Origin: Burkholderiales bacterium
GTDB taxonomy: Bacteria; Pseudomonadota; Gammaproteobacteria; Burkholderiales; Burkholderiaceae_C
DNA length: 64,000 nt
Assembly: GCA_016213325.1 (NCBI GenBank)
Contig: JACRAY010000001.1
Span: forward strand, 116,836 to 180,835
Direction: 5' to 3'
The first letter of the stretch is position 1. Each line of letters starts with the position of its first letter. This document shows positions 36,256 to 44,713 of this stretch, piece by piece. The notes under the pieces are model-generated. The model did not search any database and was not told the origin of the DNA. It was given only the letters and a program-made list of their open reading frames with translations. Both the position numbers and the translations under genes were made by a program.

Positions 36256-37181
36256 CGCGCGCGATTGTGCCAGCGCTGCCAGTACTGCGCTGCGACGCGG
36301 TAGGTATTCACCTGCGCCTGCACGGTGTCCTCGATGCGATGGCCATAGCCGCCCGCCATTGCGAAAGCAAGCGGCACGCCGCGCTGCCACGCCCAGTCGA
36401 GCACCCGGCGGTCGCGCGCCTCGAGGCCGTCCCAGGTGAGCTTGAGCCGGCCCAGCCGGTCGCCTTCGTGCGGGTCGGCCCCTGCAAGGTAGATCACGAA
36501 GTCGGGGGTGAACCGGTGGCCCAGCACCTCCAGCGCGCCTTCCAGCGCTTGCAGGTAGGCCTCGTCGCCGCACCCGTCGGGCAGGTCCACGTCGAGGCTG
36601 CCTGCCTCCTTGCGGAAGGGGAAGTTCTTCTCGCCGTGCAGCGAGAGCGTGAACACGGTGGGGTCGCCGCGGAAGATGGCGGCCGTGCCGTTGCCCTGGT
36701 GCACGTCGAGGTCGACGATGGCCACGTGGAACGGCCTGCGCTGCGCCCGCGCGGCCTCGGCCTGCACCAGCCGCGTGGCGACGGCCGCGTCGTTGAACAC
36801 GCAGAAGCCGCCGCCCTTGTGCGCGTAAGCGTGGTGCGTGCCGCCGGCCAGGTTGGCGGCCAACCCCTCCCGCAGCGCGACCCGGCAGGCGGCAATGGTG
36901 GCCCCGACCGAGCGGCGCGCGCGCTCGGCCATCGCCGTACTCCAGGGGAAGCCGATTTCTCGCATGACGGCCGGATCGACAGTGCCGTCGGAGATGGCCG
37001 CAATGTACGAAGGCTGGTGGGCCAGGGCCAGTTCGCCATCGGTCGCGGCCGGGGCCGGCATGAGGCGCACAGTGGGCACTTCGGCGGCCAGGCGGTCGCG
37101 CAGCAGCCGATACTTGGCCATCGGGAACCGATGGCCGGTTGGCAAGGGCAGCACGAACTGGTCGGCGTGGAAGGCCTGCAT
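36252..37181 (-). CDS. Histone-deacetylase-family zinc hydrolase
   Basis: A 309-residue HDAC/acetoin-utilisation/acetylpolyamine-amidohydrolase family protein. The active site is visible in AGGTHHAYAHKGGGFCVFND (tandem histidines), VDLDVHQGNGT (zinc Asp and His) and LAGADPHEGDRLG (second zinc Asp), with a late GGY. In bacteria these enzymes deacetylate polyamines or proteins such as acetyl-CoA synthetase. It leads the coupled thioesterase-nitroreductase set and is divergent from the phasin gene. Confidence 0.9.
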   Translation of the reverse strand: MQAFHADQFVLPLPTGHRFPMAKYRLLRDRLAAEVPTVRLMPAPAATDGELALAHQPSYIAAISDGTVDPAVMREIGFPWSTAMAERARRSVGATIAACRVALREGLAANLAGGTHHAYAHKGGGFCVFNDAAVATRLVQAEAARAQRRPFHVAIVDLDVHQGNGTAAIFRGDPTVFTLSLHGEKNFPFRKEAGSLDVDLPDGCGDEAYLQALEGALEVLGHRFTPDFVIYLAGADPHEGDRLGRLKLTWDGLEARDRRVLDWAWQRGVPLAFAMAGGYGHRIEDTVQAQVNTYRVAAQYWQRWHNRAR

Positions 37182-37239
37182 GGGCCCGATTCTCGGACCT
37201 CTTCCCGGATCGTGAAATCTAGAGGCACGCTTCTAGATT

Positions 37240-37253
37240 GCTGCAACGCAACA
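37240..37253. promoter_or_regulatory. Upstream copy of a 14-base operator-like repeat (phasin promoter)
   Basis: GCTGCAACGCAACA contains the palindrome TGC-AAC-GCA. A near-identical copy (12 of 14 bases) lies at 37299-37312. TGC-rich sites of this kind have been reported for the PHB-responsive repressor PhaR; that identity is inferred. Confidence 0.5.
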
Positions 37254-37261
37254 AAAACCCC

Positions 37262-37289
37262 TTGCAATGCGTCGCCGGGCCCCTACAAT
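37262..37289 (+). promoter_or_regulatory. Sigma-70-like promoter of the phasin gene
   Basis: TTGCAA at 37262-37267 and TACAAT at 37284-37289 are separated by 16 bases. The predicted transcription start is near 37296, giving a leader of about 80 bases. The promoter is bracketed by two copies of the operator-like repeat. Confidence 0.6.
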
Positions 37290-37298
37290 TCAATCCAT

Positions 37299-37312
37299 GC
37301 TGCACTGCAACA
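37299..37312. promoter_or_regulatory. Downstream copy of the 14-base operator-like repeat (phasin promoter)
   Basis: GCTGCACTGCAACA contains TGC-ACT-GCA. It lies just past the predicted start of transcription, where a bound repressor would block the phasin promoter. Its match to the copy at 37240 is the main evidence. Confidence 0.5.
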
Positions 37313-37374
37313 TCAACGCGATGAGACGGCGCAGCGGGAAGTTCTACCCCCTAACCCGTTAATGGAGATCCACC

Positions 37375-37932
37375 ATGATGCTGACCGCTGAACAAGTCCT
37401 GGCCGCCCAGAAGGCCAACGTTGAAACCCTCTTCGGCCTGACCACCAAGGCTTTCGAAGGCGTCGAGAAGCTCGTCGAGCTGAACCTCACCGCCTCCAAG
37501 GCCGCCCTGGCCGAAGCCGCCGGCACGACGCAAGCCGTCCTGGGCGTCAAGGACGCGCAGGAACTGCTGGCCCTGCAAGCCTCGCTGTTCCAGCCCCTGG
37601 CCGAGAAGACCGCCGCCTACAGCCGCCACCTGTACGACATCGCGTCGTCCACCGGCGCCGAATACGGCAAGGCCTTCGAAGGCCAGTTCGTCGACGCGCA
37701 GAAGAAGTTCCTGTCGGTCGTGGACAACGCCGCCAAGAACGCCCCGGCCGGCTCCGAGACCGCGGTCGCCGTGTTCAAGAGCGCCGTTGCCGCCGGCAAC
37801 AACGCCCTGGAATCGGTGCAGAAGGCCGTCAAGCAAGCCACCGAAGTGGCTGAAGCCAACTTCAACGCCGTGGCCAACACGGCTGTGAACGCCGCCAAGA
37901 CCACCACGGTCAAGGCCAAGCGCGCCGCCTGA
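37375..37932 (+). CDS. phaP: Phasin (PHA-granule-associated protein)
   Basis: A 185-residue, Ala/Lys/Val-rich, all-helical protein with no cysteine and no transmembrane helix. It starts [20 protein letters not shown], typical of the phasin_2 family. Phasins coat polyhydroxyalkanoate granules and control their size and number. The C-terminus is Lys-rich ([10 protein letters not shown]). A GGAG site precedes the ATG. The gene is alone, with a strong promoter-like region and a strong terminator, as expected for an abundant protein. Confidence 0.92.
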   Translation: MMLTAEQVLAAQKANVETLFGLTTKAFEGVEKLVELNLTASKAALAEAAGTTQAVLGVKDAQELLALQASLFQPLAEKTAAYSRHLYDIASSTGAEYGKAFEGQFVDAQKKFLSVVDNAAKNAPAGSETAVAVFKSAVAAGNNALESVQKAVKQATEVAEANFNAVANTAVNAAKTTTVKAKRAA

Positions 37933-38082
37933 GACTTGAAACGACAGGGTCCTGCCCCTAGCTGATTGGAGCAGGAACTCTACAGTCCAACGGAGGTCCA
38001 TCCGATACTCTCGTTCACTTGAGGGTTCTTCAGGTTGTCTCCTCGGGTCCTTTCGTAACCTCTTGAGGTTCAGGGATCCTTC

Positions 38083-38114
38083 AAGCCCCGGTTTTCGGAC
38101 CGGGGCTTTTTTTA
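38083..38114. terminator. Strong terminator between phasin and patatin genes
   Basis: AAGCCCCGG (38083-38091) pairs with CCGGGGCTT (38100-38108) around an 8-base loop, followed by a T-rich tract. The run abuts the convergent patatin-gene stop at 38112. A smaller hairpin, AACCTC-TT-GAGGTT, lies at 38057-38070 within the 150-base phasin 3' UTR. Confidence 0.88.
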
Positions 38115-39026
38115 TTTTGCCTTCGCTTCCATCGCTGCGCGCAACTGCGGCAGCAATGCCTGCATGGCCGAACGCCCGGCGTCGATGGCGCGGCGGCGGA
38201 TGGTGAACTCCGCGCTGCCGACCCCTGCCAGCGGCGGCCGCACCACCAGGTCGGCTTCCTTCAGTTCCCAGCCGTTGATGCTCTTGCCCATGATGGCGAA
38301 GGTCTGCAGCAGCACCTGCAGCGTATCGGACGACGGGTTGCCCTCGGGCGCGCTGGAGATGTCCACTGCGATCACCAGCTCCGCCCCCATCTGCCTCGCG
38401 TAGCGCACCGGCACGGGCGACACCAGCCCGCCGTCGACGTATTCGTGGGTGCCGATCTTCACCGGCACGAACAGCGCCGGCACCGAGCTCGAGGCGCGCA
38501 CGGCCGTGCCCGTGTCGCCGCGCTGGAACAGCATGCCCTGCCCCGAGTGCAGGTCGGTCGCCACGATGCCCAGCGCCACCGGCATCTGTTCGATCAGCTT
38601 GTTGCCGACCTGCGCATTGACGTAGCGCCCCAGCGCTTCGCCGCGCAACATGCCGCGGTTGAAGAAGGGCAGCGTCCAGTCGGCAAAGGCGGCCTCGTCC
38701 ATTTCCAGCGCGACCTGCTGCAACTGCGCGCCGTTGCGGCCGCTGGCGTACAGCGCAGCGACCAGGCTGCCGGCGGACGTGCCCACCACCAGCGCCGGCT
38801 TGATGCCCGCTTCTTCCAGCACCTGGATCACGCCGATGTGCGCAAAGCCGCGCGCGGCGCCGCCCCCCAGCGCCAGCCCGACCTTCGGCGGCCGCTTCGC
38901 CGCTGCCACGGGTGGCTGCGCCGCGGGCTCTTCCGGCGCCCGGCGGCCCGGTGTCGTGGTGCACCCGGTGGCGAACCCCACCACCAGGGCGGCAACGGCG
39001 GCCTGCTTGATCCAGCTCAAGGTCAT
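38112..39026 (-). CDS. Patatin-like phospholipase lipoprotein (RssA/YchK-like)
   Basis: A 304-residue serine acylhydrolase with a lipoprotein signal peptide ending in VGFATGC. The oxyanion loop is ALGGGAARGFAHIG, the nucleophile elbow is VVGTSAGSL and the catalytic Asp lies in YVDGGLVSP, so the Ser-Asp dyad is complete. Probably anchored in the periplasm or outer membrane, acting on lipids. It starts only four bases from a Fur-like site shared with the divergent iron-binding protein gene. Confidence 0.88.
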   Translation of the reverse strand: MTLSWIKQAAVAALVVGFATGCTTTPGRRAPEEPAAQPPVAAAKRPPKVGLALGGGAARGFAHIGVIQVLEEAGIKPALVVGTSAGSLVAALYASGRNGAQLQQVALEMDEAAFADWTLPFFNRGMLRGEALGRYVNAQVGNKLIEQMPVALGIVATDLHSGQGMLFQRGDTGTAVRASSSVPALFVPVKIGTHEYVDGGLVSPVPVRYARQMGAELVIAVDISSAPEGNPSSDTLQVLLQTFAIMGKSINGWELKEADLVVRPPLAGVGSAEFTIRRRAIDAGRSAMQALLPQLRAAMEAKAK

Positions 39027-39029
39027 AGA

Positions 39030-39048
39030 ATTGAGAATGATTCGCGTT
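39030..39048. promoter_or_regulatory. Fur-box-like site between patatin and iron-binding-protein genes
   Basis: ATTGAGAATGATTCGCGTT matches the 19-base Fur consensus at 15 of 18 defined positions, the best of the three Fur-like sites here. It lies 41 bases upstream of the iron-binding-protein start and could also affect the divergent patatin gene. Confidence 0.7.
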
Positions 39049-39089
39049 TGTTTTATCATCCGGACACTGTCCACCGACGAAAGGTCATC

Positions 39090-40133
39090 ATGAACACGAA
39101 GTTTTTCGCCGCTGCCGGCTTCCTGCTGGCCGCCGCTGCATCGGCCGGCGCCCAGGAGCAGGTGCTCAACCTGTACTCGGCCCGCCACTACTCGACCGAC
39201 GAGGCCCTGTACGCCAACTTCACCAAGGCCACCGGCATCAAGGTGAACCGGGTGGACGCCGACGACGCCGGTATTCTCGCCCGCCTGAAGGCCGAAGGGT
39301 CGGCGTCTCCCGCCGACGTGATCCTGCTGGTCGATGCCGCCCGGCTCTACAAAGGTGACGCCGACGGGCTGTTCAAGCCCATCAAGTCCAAGGTCCTGGA
39401 AGACGCCATCCCGGCGCAGTACCGCGACACCGCCGGCCCCGAAGGCATCACCTGGTTCGGTTTTTCCACCCGCGCCCGCGTCATCGTGTACGACAAGGTC
39501 AAGGTGAAGCGCGAAGACGTCGACACCTACGAGGAACTCGCCGACCCGAAGAACAAGGGCAAGGTCTGCATCCGCTCGGGCTCGCACCCGTACAACCTGT
39601 CGCTGTTCGGCGCCGTCGCGCAGCACCTGGGCGAGCAGAAGGCCGAAGCCTGGCTGAAGGGCGTGGCAGGCAACCTGGCGCGCGACCCGAAGGGCGGCGA
39701 CACCGACCAGATCAAGGCAGTGGCCGCAGGTGAATGCCAGGTCGCCGTCAGCAACACCTACTACATCGCGCGCCTGATGCGCTCGGCCAATGCCGATGAC
39801 AAGGCCATCATGGAAAAGGTCGGCGTGGTGTTCCCGAACCAGGCATCGTGGGGCACGCACCTGAACATCGCGGGCGGCGCCGTCGCAAAGCATTCGAAGA
39901 ACCCGGCCGCCGCCGTGAAGTTCCTGGAGTACCTGGCCAGCCCCGAAGCGCAGAACCACTTTGCCAACGGCAACAACGAGTGGCCCACGGCCAAGGGCGT
40001 GAAGGTCGCCAACGCGGCGCTGCAGGCCATGTCAGGGGGCGGCGACTTCAAGGTCGAAACCATCCCGCTGGCGGCCGTCGGTGCCAGCCAGGTCAAGATC
40101 CAACAGATGCTGGACCGGGTCGGCTTCAAGTAA
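39090..40133 (+). CDS. Ferric iron ABC transporter substrate-binding protein (FbpA/FutA type)
   Basis: A 347-residue periplasmic binding protein. The signal peptide ends at AAASAGAQ. The mature protein starts QVLNLYSARHYSTDEALYANF, typical of the Fe3+-binding FutA/FbpA/IdiA group, and carries the paired tyrosines in SNTYYIARLM that ligate iron. A Fur-like box lies upstream. No permease or ATPase gene follows, so the rest of the transporter must lie elsewhere. Confidence 0.9.
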   Translation: MNTKFFAAAGFLLAAAASAGAQEQVLNLYSARHYSTDEALYANFTKATGIKVNRVDADDAGILARLKAEGSASPADVILLVDAARLYKGDADGLFKPIKSKVLEDAIPAQYRDTAGPEGITWFGFSTRARVIVYDKVKVKREDVDTYEELADPKNKGKVCIRSGSHPYNLSLFGAVAQHLGEQKAEAWLKGVAGNLARDPKGGDTDQIKAVAAGECQVAVSNTYYIARLMRSANADDKAIMEKVGVVFPNQASWGTHLNIAGGAVAKHSKNPAAAVKFLEYLASPEAQNHFANGNNEWPTAKGVKVANAALQAMSGGGDFKVETIPLAAVGASQVKIQQMLDRVGFK

Positions 40134-40163
40134 TCGGCCGGCCCCTTTTGGGTTGGCGGATAA

Positions 40164-40178
40164 TTGACGTAACGTCAA
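40164..40178. promoter_or_regulatory. 15-base perfect palindrome upstream of the SDR gene
   Basis: TTGACGT-A-ACGTCAA is an exact palindrome ending 19 bases before the ATG. It resembles the LiuR-type (MerR family) operators known from branched-chain amino-acid and fatty-acid catabolic genes. An additional half-site ACGTCAA follows directly. Regulator identity is inferred. Confidence 0.5.
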
Positions 40179-40197
40179 CGTCAACCCAGGAGAAGAG

Positions 40198-40956
40198 ATG
40201 GAAATCAGCGGCAAGGTGTTCATCGTGACCGGCGGCGCGTCGGGCCTCGGCGAAGGCACGGCACGCATGCTGGCCGCCAACGGCGGCAAGGTGGTCGTGG
40301 CCGACATGCAGGCCGACAAGGGCGAAGCCGTCGCCCGGGACATCGGCGGCGCCTTCGTCAAGTGCGACGTGAGCCAGGAAGAAGACGGCAAGGCGGTTGT
40401 CGCCAAGGCCGTCTCCATGGGCAAGCTCATGGGCCTGGTCAACTGCGCCGGCATCGCGCCCGCCGAACGCACCGTGGGCAAGGCCGGCGCCCACAACCTC
40501 GCGCTGTACACCAAGACCATCATGGTCAACCTGGTCGGCAGCTTCAACATGATCCGGCTGGCTGCCGAGGCGATGTCGAAGAACGAGCCCGAGTCCACCG
40601 GCGAGCGCGGCTGCATGATCTCCACCGCATCGGTCGCAGCCTACGACGGCCAGATCGGCCAGGCCGCGTACAGCGCGTCCAAGGGCGGCGTGGTCGGCAT
40701 GACGCTGCCGGTCGCGCGCGACCTGTCGCGCAGCGGGATCCGCAACATGACGATCGCACCCGGCATCTTCGGCACGCCCATGCTGTTCGGCATGCCCCAG
40801 GAAGTGCAGGACGCGCTGGCGGCCAGCGTGCCCTTCCCTTCGCGGCTCGGCACGCCCGAGGACTACGCGAAACTGGCGAAGCACATCTTCGAGAACGACA
40901 TGCTCAACGGCGAAGTGATCCGCCTCGACGGCGCCATCCGGCTGGCACCGAAGTAA
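40198..40956 (+). CDS. Short-chain dehydrogenase, 3-hydroxyacyl-CoA dehydrogenase type II-like
   Basis: A 252-residue classical SDR. The cofactor motif is TGGASGLGEG, followed by LVNCAG, the catalytic Ser in MISTASVAAYDG and YSASK. The C-terminal LFGMPQEVQDALAASVPFPSRL segment resembles type II 3-hydroxyacyl-CoA dehydrogenase (HSD10-like), which acts in isoleucine and fatty-acid breakdown. The LiuR-like palindrome upstream supports that role. A GGAGAAGAG sequence precedes the ATG. Confidence 0.85.
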   Translation: MEISGKVFIVTGGASGLGEGTARMLAANGGKVVVADMQADKGEAVARDIGGAFVKCDVSQEEDGKAVVAKAVSMGKLMGLVNCAGIAPAERTVGKAGAHNLALYTKTIMVNLVGSFNMIRLAAEAMSKNEPESTGERGCMISTASVAAYDGQIGQAAYSASKGGVVGMTLPVARDLSRSGIRNMTIAPGIFGTPMLFGMPQEVQDALAASVPFPSRLGTPEDYAKLAKHIFENDMLNGEVIRLDGAIRLAPK

Positions 40957-40962
40957 TCCTGC

Positions 40963-42711
40963 GTGGCGCCGCGCCGCCTTGCCCGCTGCGTTGCAGCCGC
41001 CTTGTTGGCTGGCTCATGCATTGCGCATGCGCAGCAGCCCGAGGGTCCATCGGGTTACACCAGCAAGCCCGGCTGGTCCGGCAGCCGTTTCGCGGTGGCC
41101 GCTGCCAACCCGCATGCGGCCAGGGCAGGCCGGGACGTGCTTGCGCAAGGCGGCACGGCTGCCGACGCTGCAGTCGCGGTACAGATGGTCCTGGCGGTGG
41201 TCGAGCCACAGGCCAGCGGCATCGGCGGCGGCACCTTCCTGCTGCACTTCGACGGCCGGCAAGTGGAGGCATACGACGGCCGCGAGACCGCGCCTGCCGC
41301 AGCGTCCGAGCGCCTCTTGCTGCGGCCCGACGGCAAGCCCATGGATTTCCACGAAGCGGCCGTGGGCGGCCGCGCAGTGGGCGTCCCCGGAACCGTGCGC
41401 GTGCTGGAGCTCGCGCATCGCGAGCACGGCCGGCTGGCATGGGCCCGCCTGTTCGACGCGGCCATCGCACTGGCCGACAACGGCTTTGCGATCAGCCCAC
41501 GGCTGCACAAGCAGCTCTCGGACGACCCCCACCTCAAGGACGATCCTGCTGCGGCCGCCCATTTCTACGACCGGGGTGCGGCGCGGCCCGCAGGCTTCAT
41601 GCTGCGCAATCCCGAGCTGGCGGAGGTTCTCAGGCGCATCGCCAAGGAAGGCTCCGCGGCCTTGCATCACGGCGACGTGGCCGGAGCCATCGCGGCCAAG
41701 GTTCGGCTGCATCCCACCAACGCCGGGACGATGACGCCCGAGGACCTCGCAGCCTACCAGCCGAAGAAGCGGGCTGCGCTCTGCCACGATTACCTCGCGC
41801 TGCGCATCTGCGGCTTTCCGCCGCCCGGCTCTGCAGCCATTGCCGTCGGCCAGCTGCTGGGCATCCTGCGCCACGTGCACGCCGAAGCGATCCCCCTCGA
41901 CAACGGACTGCCTCCGGCGAACTGGCTCTACCTGTACACCGAAGCCGCGCGGCTCGCCTTCGCGGATCGCGCGCAGTACGTGGGCGACCCCGACTTCGTG
42001 GAACCTCCGCCGGGAGGTTGGTCCGCCCTGCTCGACGCTTCTTACCTGGAATCCCGCGCAGCGCTCATCGGCCCCACCAGCATGGGAACGGCCCGCCCGG
42101 GCTCGCCGGCCAAGGCGACGAGCCGCTACACACCTGCCACCGGGCAGCCGGAGTACGGCACGTCCCACGTCAGCATCTTCGACGCGCAAGGCAACGCCAT
42201 AGCCATGACTTCGACTGTCGAAGGCCAGTTCGGCTCGCGGCAGATGGTCAAGGGCTTCCTGCTGAACAACCAGCTGACCGACTTCGCTTTCTCGCCCGCC
42301 GACACGCAGGGCCGGCCGGTTGCCAACCGGGTGCAGCCCGGCAAGCGACCGCGGTCCTCCATGGCGCCGACCCTCGTGTTCGACAAGGTCTCGGGCCAGG
42401 TGCTGATGAGCCTCGGCAGCTCGGGCGGCGCCGCGATCATTCACCACACGGCAAAGGCGCTGTATGGCGTGCTGCACTGGGAGCTCGACATGCAGCGAGC
42501 CATCGACCTGCCGAACTTCGAGAACTTCAACGGCCCCGTGGGCCTGGAGGAGGGCCGGTTTCCCCGCTCGACCCTCGACGCACTGCGCGCACGCGGGGCT
42601 CGCGTGGAAGAACGTGCAATCACCAGCGGCGCGCAGGGCCTGCAGCGCACGCCCACGGGCTGGTTCGGCGGCGCCGACCCGCGCCGTGAAGGCGTGGTGA
42701 TGGGGGACTAG
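40963..42711 (+). CDS. ggt: Gamma-glutamyltransferase
   Basis: Cleaves gamma-glutamyl bonds of glutathione and related peptides in the periplasm. The 582-residue precursor has a signal peptide ending near CIAHAQ. Autocleavage is expected before Thr400 in EYGTSHVSIF, giving large and small subunits. The small-subunit glycine loop LGSSGGAAIIH is present. The GTG start is six bases after the SDR stop, so both may share a transcript. Its end overlaps the convergent yihY-like gene by four bases. Confidence 0.93.
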   Translation: MAPRRLARCVAAALLAGSCIAHAQQPEGPSGYTSKPGWSGSRFAVAAANPHAARAGRDVLAQGGTAADAAVAVQMVLAVVEPQASGIGGGTFLLHFDGRQVEAYDGRETAPAAASERLLLRPDGKPMDFHEAAVGGRAVGVPGTVRVLELAHREHGRLAWARLFDAAIALADNGFAISPRLHKQLSDDPHLKDDPAAAAHFYDRGAARPAGFMLRNPELAEVLRRIAKEGSAALHHGDVAGAIAAKVRLHPTNAGTMTPEDLAAYQPKKRAALCHDYLALRICGFPPPGSAAIAVGQLLGILRHVHAEAIPLDNGLPPANWLYLYTEAARLAFADRAQYVGDPDFVEPPPGGWSALLDASYLESRAALIGPTSMGTARPGSPAKATSRYTPATGQPEYGTSHVSIFDAQGNAIAMTSTVEGQFGSRQMVKGFLLNNQLTDFAFSPADTQGRPVANRVQPGKRPRSSMAPTLVFDKVSGQVLMSLGSSGGAAIIHHTAKALYGVLHWELDMQRAIDLPNFENFNGPVGLEEGRFPRSTLDALRARGARVEERAITSGAQGLQRTPTGWFGGADPRREGVVMGD

Positions 42712-43583
42712 GGTTTGCCTGCCAGGCGTTCGACCCGCTCGTAGTCCGAAATCACCTGCGCGCCGAACAGCAGCAGCGTCGCCGCGATCTCCAGGCTGAA
42801 CAGCACGACGATGGCCGTCGTGAGCGAACCATAGACCACGCTCACCTTGGACACCGTCGCGAAGTACCACACCAGCAGGTGGCGCGTCAGTTCCCACAGC
42901 AGCGCCGCTGTCGCGCCGCCGATCAGCGCGTGGCGCCACGACAGGCGGCCCACCGGCATCACCATGTAGACGGAAGTGAGCAGGAAGACTTCGCCCGCCA
43001 CGCCCAGCAGGTACAGCAACAGCCCCGAGACGCCTTCGAGCGACCAGTCGAGGCCGAGGAAGTGGATGCTGTTGTCGCCCAGCGCCTGCAGCACGCCGGC
43101 CACCATGGTGACCACCAGCAAGCCGACGCCCAGGCACAGGATGTAGCAGTACGGCAGCAGAGCCGACACCATGAAGTGCCGCCGCCGCACCTGCACCCGG
43201 TGCAGGAAGATCACCGACATTGCCTTCTCAAGCACCGTGAACGCCAGCGAACTGAAGAACAGCATGGTCAGCAGCAGCACCCAGCCGATCACCTCGCGAT
43301 GTTCGAGGAAGTTGGCGAGTTCCTCCACCACCGCGCTCGACTGCCCGGGCACGACCCATTCGAGGTAGCGTCCCAGCGTGGCCAGCAGTTCACCCGCGGG
43401 CAGAAGGTGCGACAGCGCGATCACGATCAGGATCAGGAGCGGCACCACCGACAGCAGTGCGTAGTAGGCCACGGCACCTGCCAGCAGCAGGCCCTGGTTG
43501 GCGCGAAAGCCCGAGAGCACCTGCCCGGTGAAGGCTCGAGGGTGGGCAAGCACGTAGGACGCAGCGGGACTGAGCACCGGCAT
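42708..43583 (-). CDS. YihY/virulence factor BrkB family inner-membrane protein
   Basis: A 291-residue membrane protein with about six helices and the family start ANQGLLLAGAVAYYALLSVVPLL. Late conserved segments are SFMVSALLPYCY-like and VVYGSLTTAIVVLFSLEIAATLLLFGA. The family was once named RNase BN by mistake and its function remains uncertain. The ATG at 43583 was chosen; an in-frame GTG at 43637 would add 18 residues with no hydrophobic character. Confidence 0.86.
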   Translation of the reverse strand: MPVLSPAASYVLAHPRAFTGQVLSGFRANQGLLLAGAVAYYALLSVVPLLILIVIALSHLLPAGELLATLGRYLEWVVPGQSSAVVEELANFLEHREVIGWVLLLTMLFFSSLAFTVLEKAMSVIFLHRVQVRRRHFMVSALLPYCYILCLGVGLLVVTMVAGVLQALGDNSIHFLGLDWSLEGVSGLLLYLLGVAGEVFLLTSVYMVMPVGRLSWRHALIGGATAALLWELTRHLLVWYFATVSKVSVVYGSLTTAIVVLFSLEIAATLLLFGAQVISDYERVERLAGKP

Positions 43584-43702
43584 GCACGGCAGTATGGGGC
43601 CGGGCCGCCGCGCAGGGTCGCCAGTGTTACAGGCCACTGGCTTTCCCTCATGGCCGGGTTGCCCCGAAGGGCCTAGATTGCTCGGACCCTAGAGGAGACA
43701 CC

Positions 43703-44680
43703 ATGCGCAGTTCGAATTCCCGCCGCCGCTTCGTCCAGGCCGGCCTCGCCTCGGCCGCCACCTTGGCCTTGCCTGCCCTGGCGCAGTCGGGCTACCCGGT
43801 GCGGCCCGTCAAGCTGATTTGCCCCTGGCCTGCAGGCGGCTCGACCGATGCCGTGATGCGGGCACTGGCCGAAAGCGCGACGAAGTCGCTGGGCCAGCAG
43901 GTGATCATCGAGAACAAGCCCGGCGCCGGCGGCATGCTGGGCGCGAACGAACTGGTCAATGCCCGGCCCGACGGCTACACGCTCAGCCAGTTGCCGCACG
44001 GCGTTTTCCGCATCCCGCACATGCAGAAGGTGCAGTTCGACCCGCTGAAGGACTTCACCTGGATCATCTGCCTCACGGGGTACACGTTCGGACTGGTGGT
44101 GCCGGCGGACTCGCCCATCAAAAGCATCAAGGACTTCGTCGACTATGCCAAGGCGAACCCGGGCAAGCTGAGCTACGGCTCCACCGGCAACGGCACCAGC
44201 CCGCACCTGGCGGTGGAAGAGTTCGCGCAGCGCGCCGGCGTCAAGCTCACGCACGTGCCTTTCAAGGGCAATGCCGAAAACATGCAGGCGATCCTGGGCG
44301 GCCACATCATGGCGGCCAGCGATGCCACGGGCTGGGGCCCGCACGTCGACGCCGGCAAGCTGCGCCTGATCGCCACCTACGGCAGCAAGCGCACCAAGCG
44401 CTGGCCCAGCGTGCCGACGCTGGACGAGCTGGGCTACAAGACCGTGTCGGACTCGCCGTTCGGCGTCTGCGGCCCGAAAGGCATGGAGCCCGCCGTCGTG
44501 AAAACCATCCACGATGCCTTCCGCAAGACGCTGGAGGACCCGGCCGTCATCGCGTCTTTCGACAAGTACGACCAGAGCACCATCTACATGGACACCGCGA
44601 CGTACACCAGGTGGGCGCGCGAAACCTACGAGGCCGAGAAGGCGACCATCGAGCGCCTGGGGCTTGCGCAAAAAACCTGA
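43703..44680 (+). CDS. Bug-family tripartite tricarboxylate transporter receptor
   Basis: A 325-residue periplasmic solute-binding protein. The N-terminus RRRFVQAGLASAATLALPALAQ looks like a Tat-type signal. The mature protein begins YPVRPVKLICPWPAGGSTD, typical of Bug/TctC receptors, and has NKPGAGGMLGANEL and YGSTGNGTSPHLAVEEF. Comamonads and Bordetella carry many such orphan receptors. No TctA or TctB gene is adjacent, and the ligand is unknown. Confidence 0.92.
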   Translation: MRSSNSRRRFVQAGLASAATLALPALAQSGYPVRPVKLICPWPAGGSTDAVMRALAESATKSLGQQVIIENKPGAGGMLGANELVNARPDGYTLSQLPHGVFRIPHMQKVQFDPLKDFTWIICLTGYTFGLVVPADSPIKSIKDFVDYAKANPGKLSYGSTGNGTSPHLAVEEFAQRAGVKLTHVPFKGNAENMQAILGGHIMAASDATGWGPHVDAGKLRLIATYGSKRTKRWPSVPTLDELGYKTVSDSPFGVCGPKGMEPAVVKTIHDAFRKTLEDPAVIASFDKYDQSTIYMDTATYTRWARETYEAEKATIERLGLAQKT

Positions 44681-44683
44681 AGG

Positions 44684-44703
44684 ACGCGGCCTGCAGGCCG
44701 CGT
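44684..44703. terminator. Perfect hairpin between convergent Bug-receptor and acyl-CoA synthetase genes
   Basis: ACGCGGCC-TGCA-GGCCGCGT is an exact palindrome with an 8-bp stem. It begins four bases after the receptor stop and ends 10 bases before the synthetase stop. A poly-A run before it becomes a T-run on the minus strand, so it may serve both genes. Confidence 0.65.
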
Positions 44704-44713
44704 TATCCTCCGT

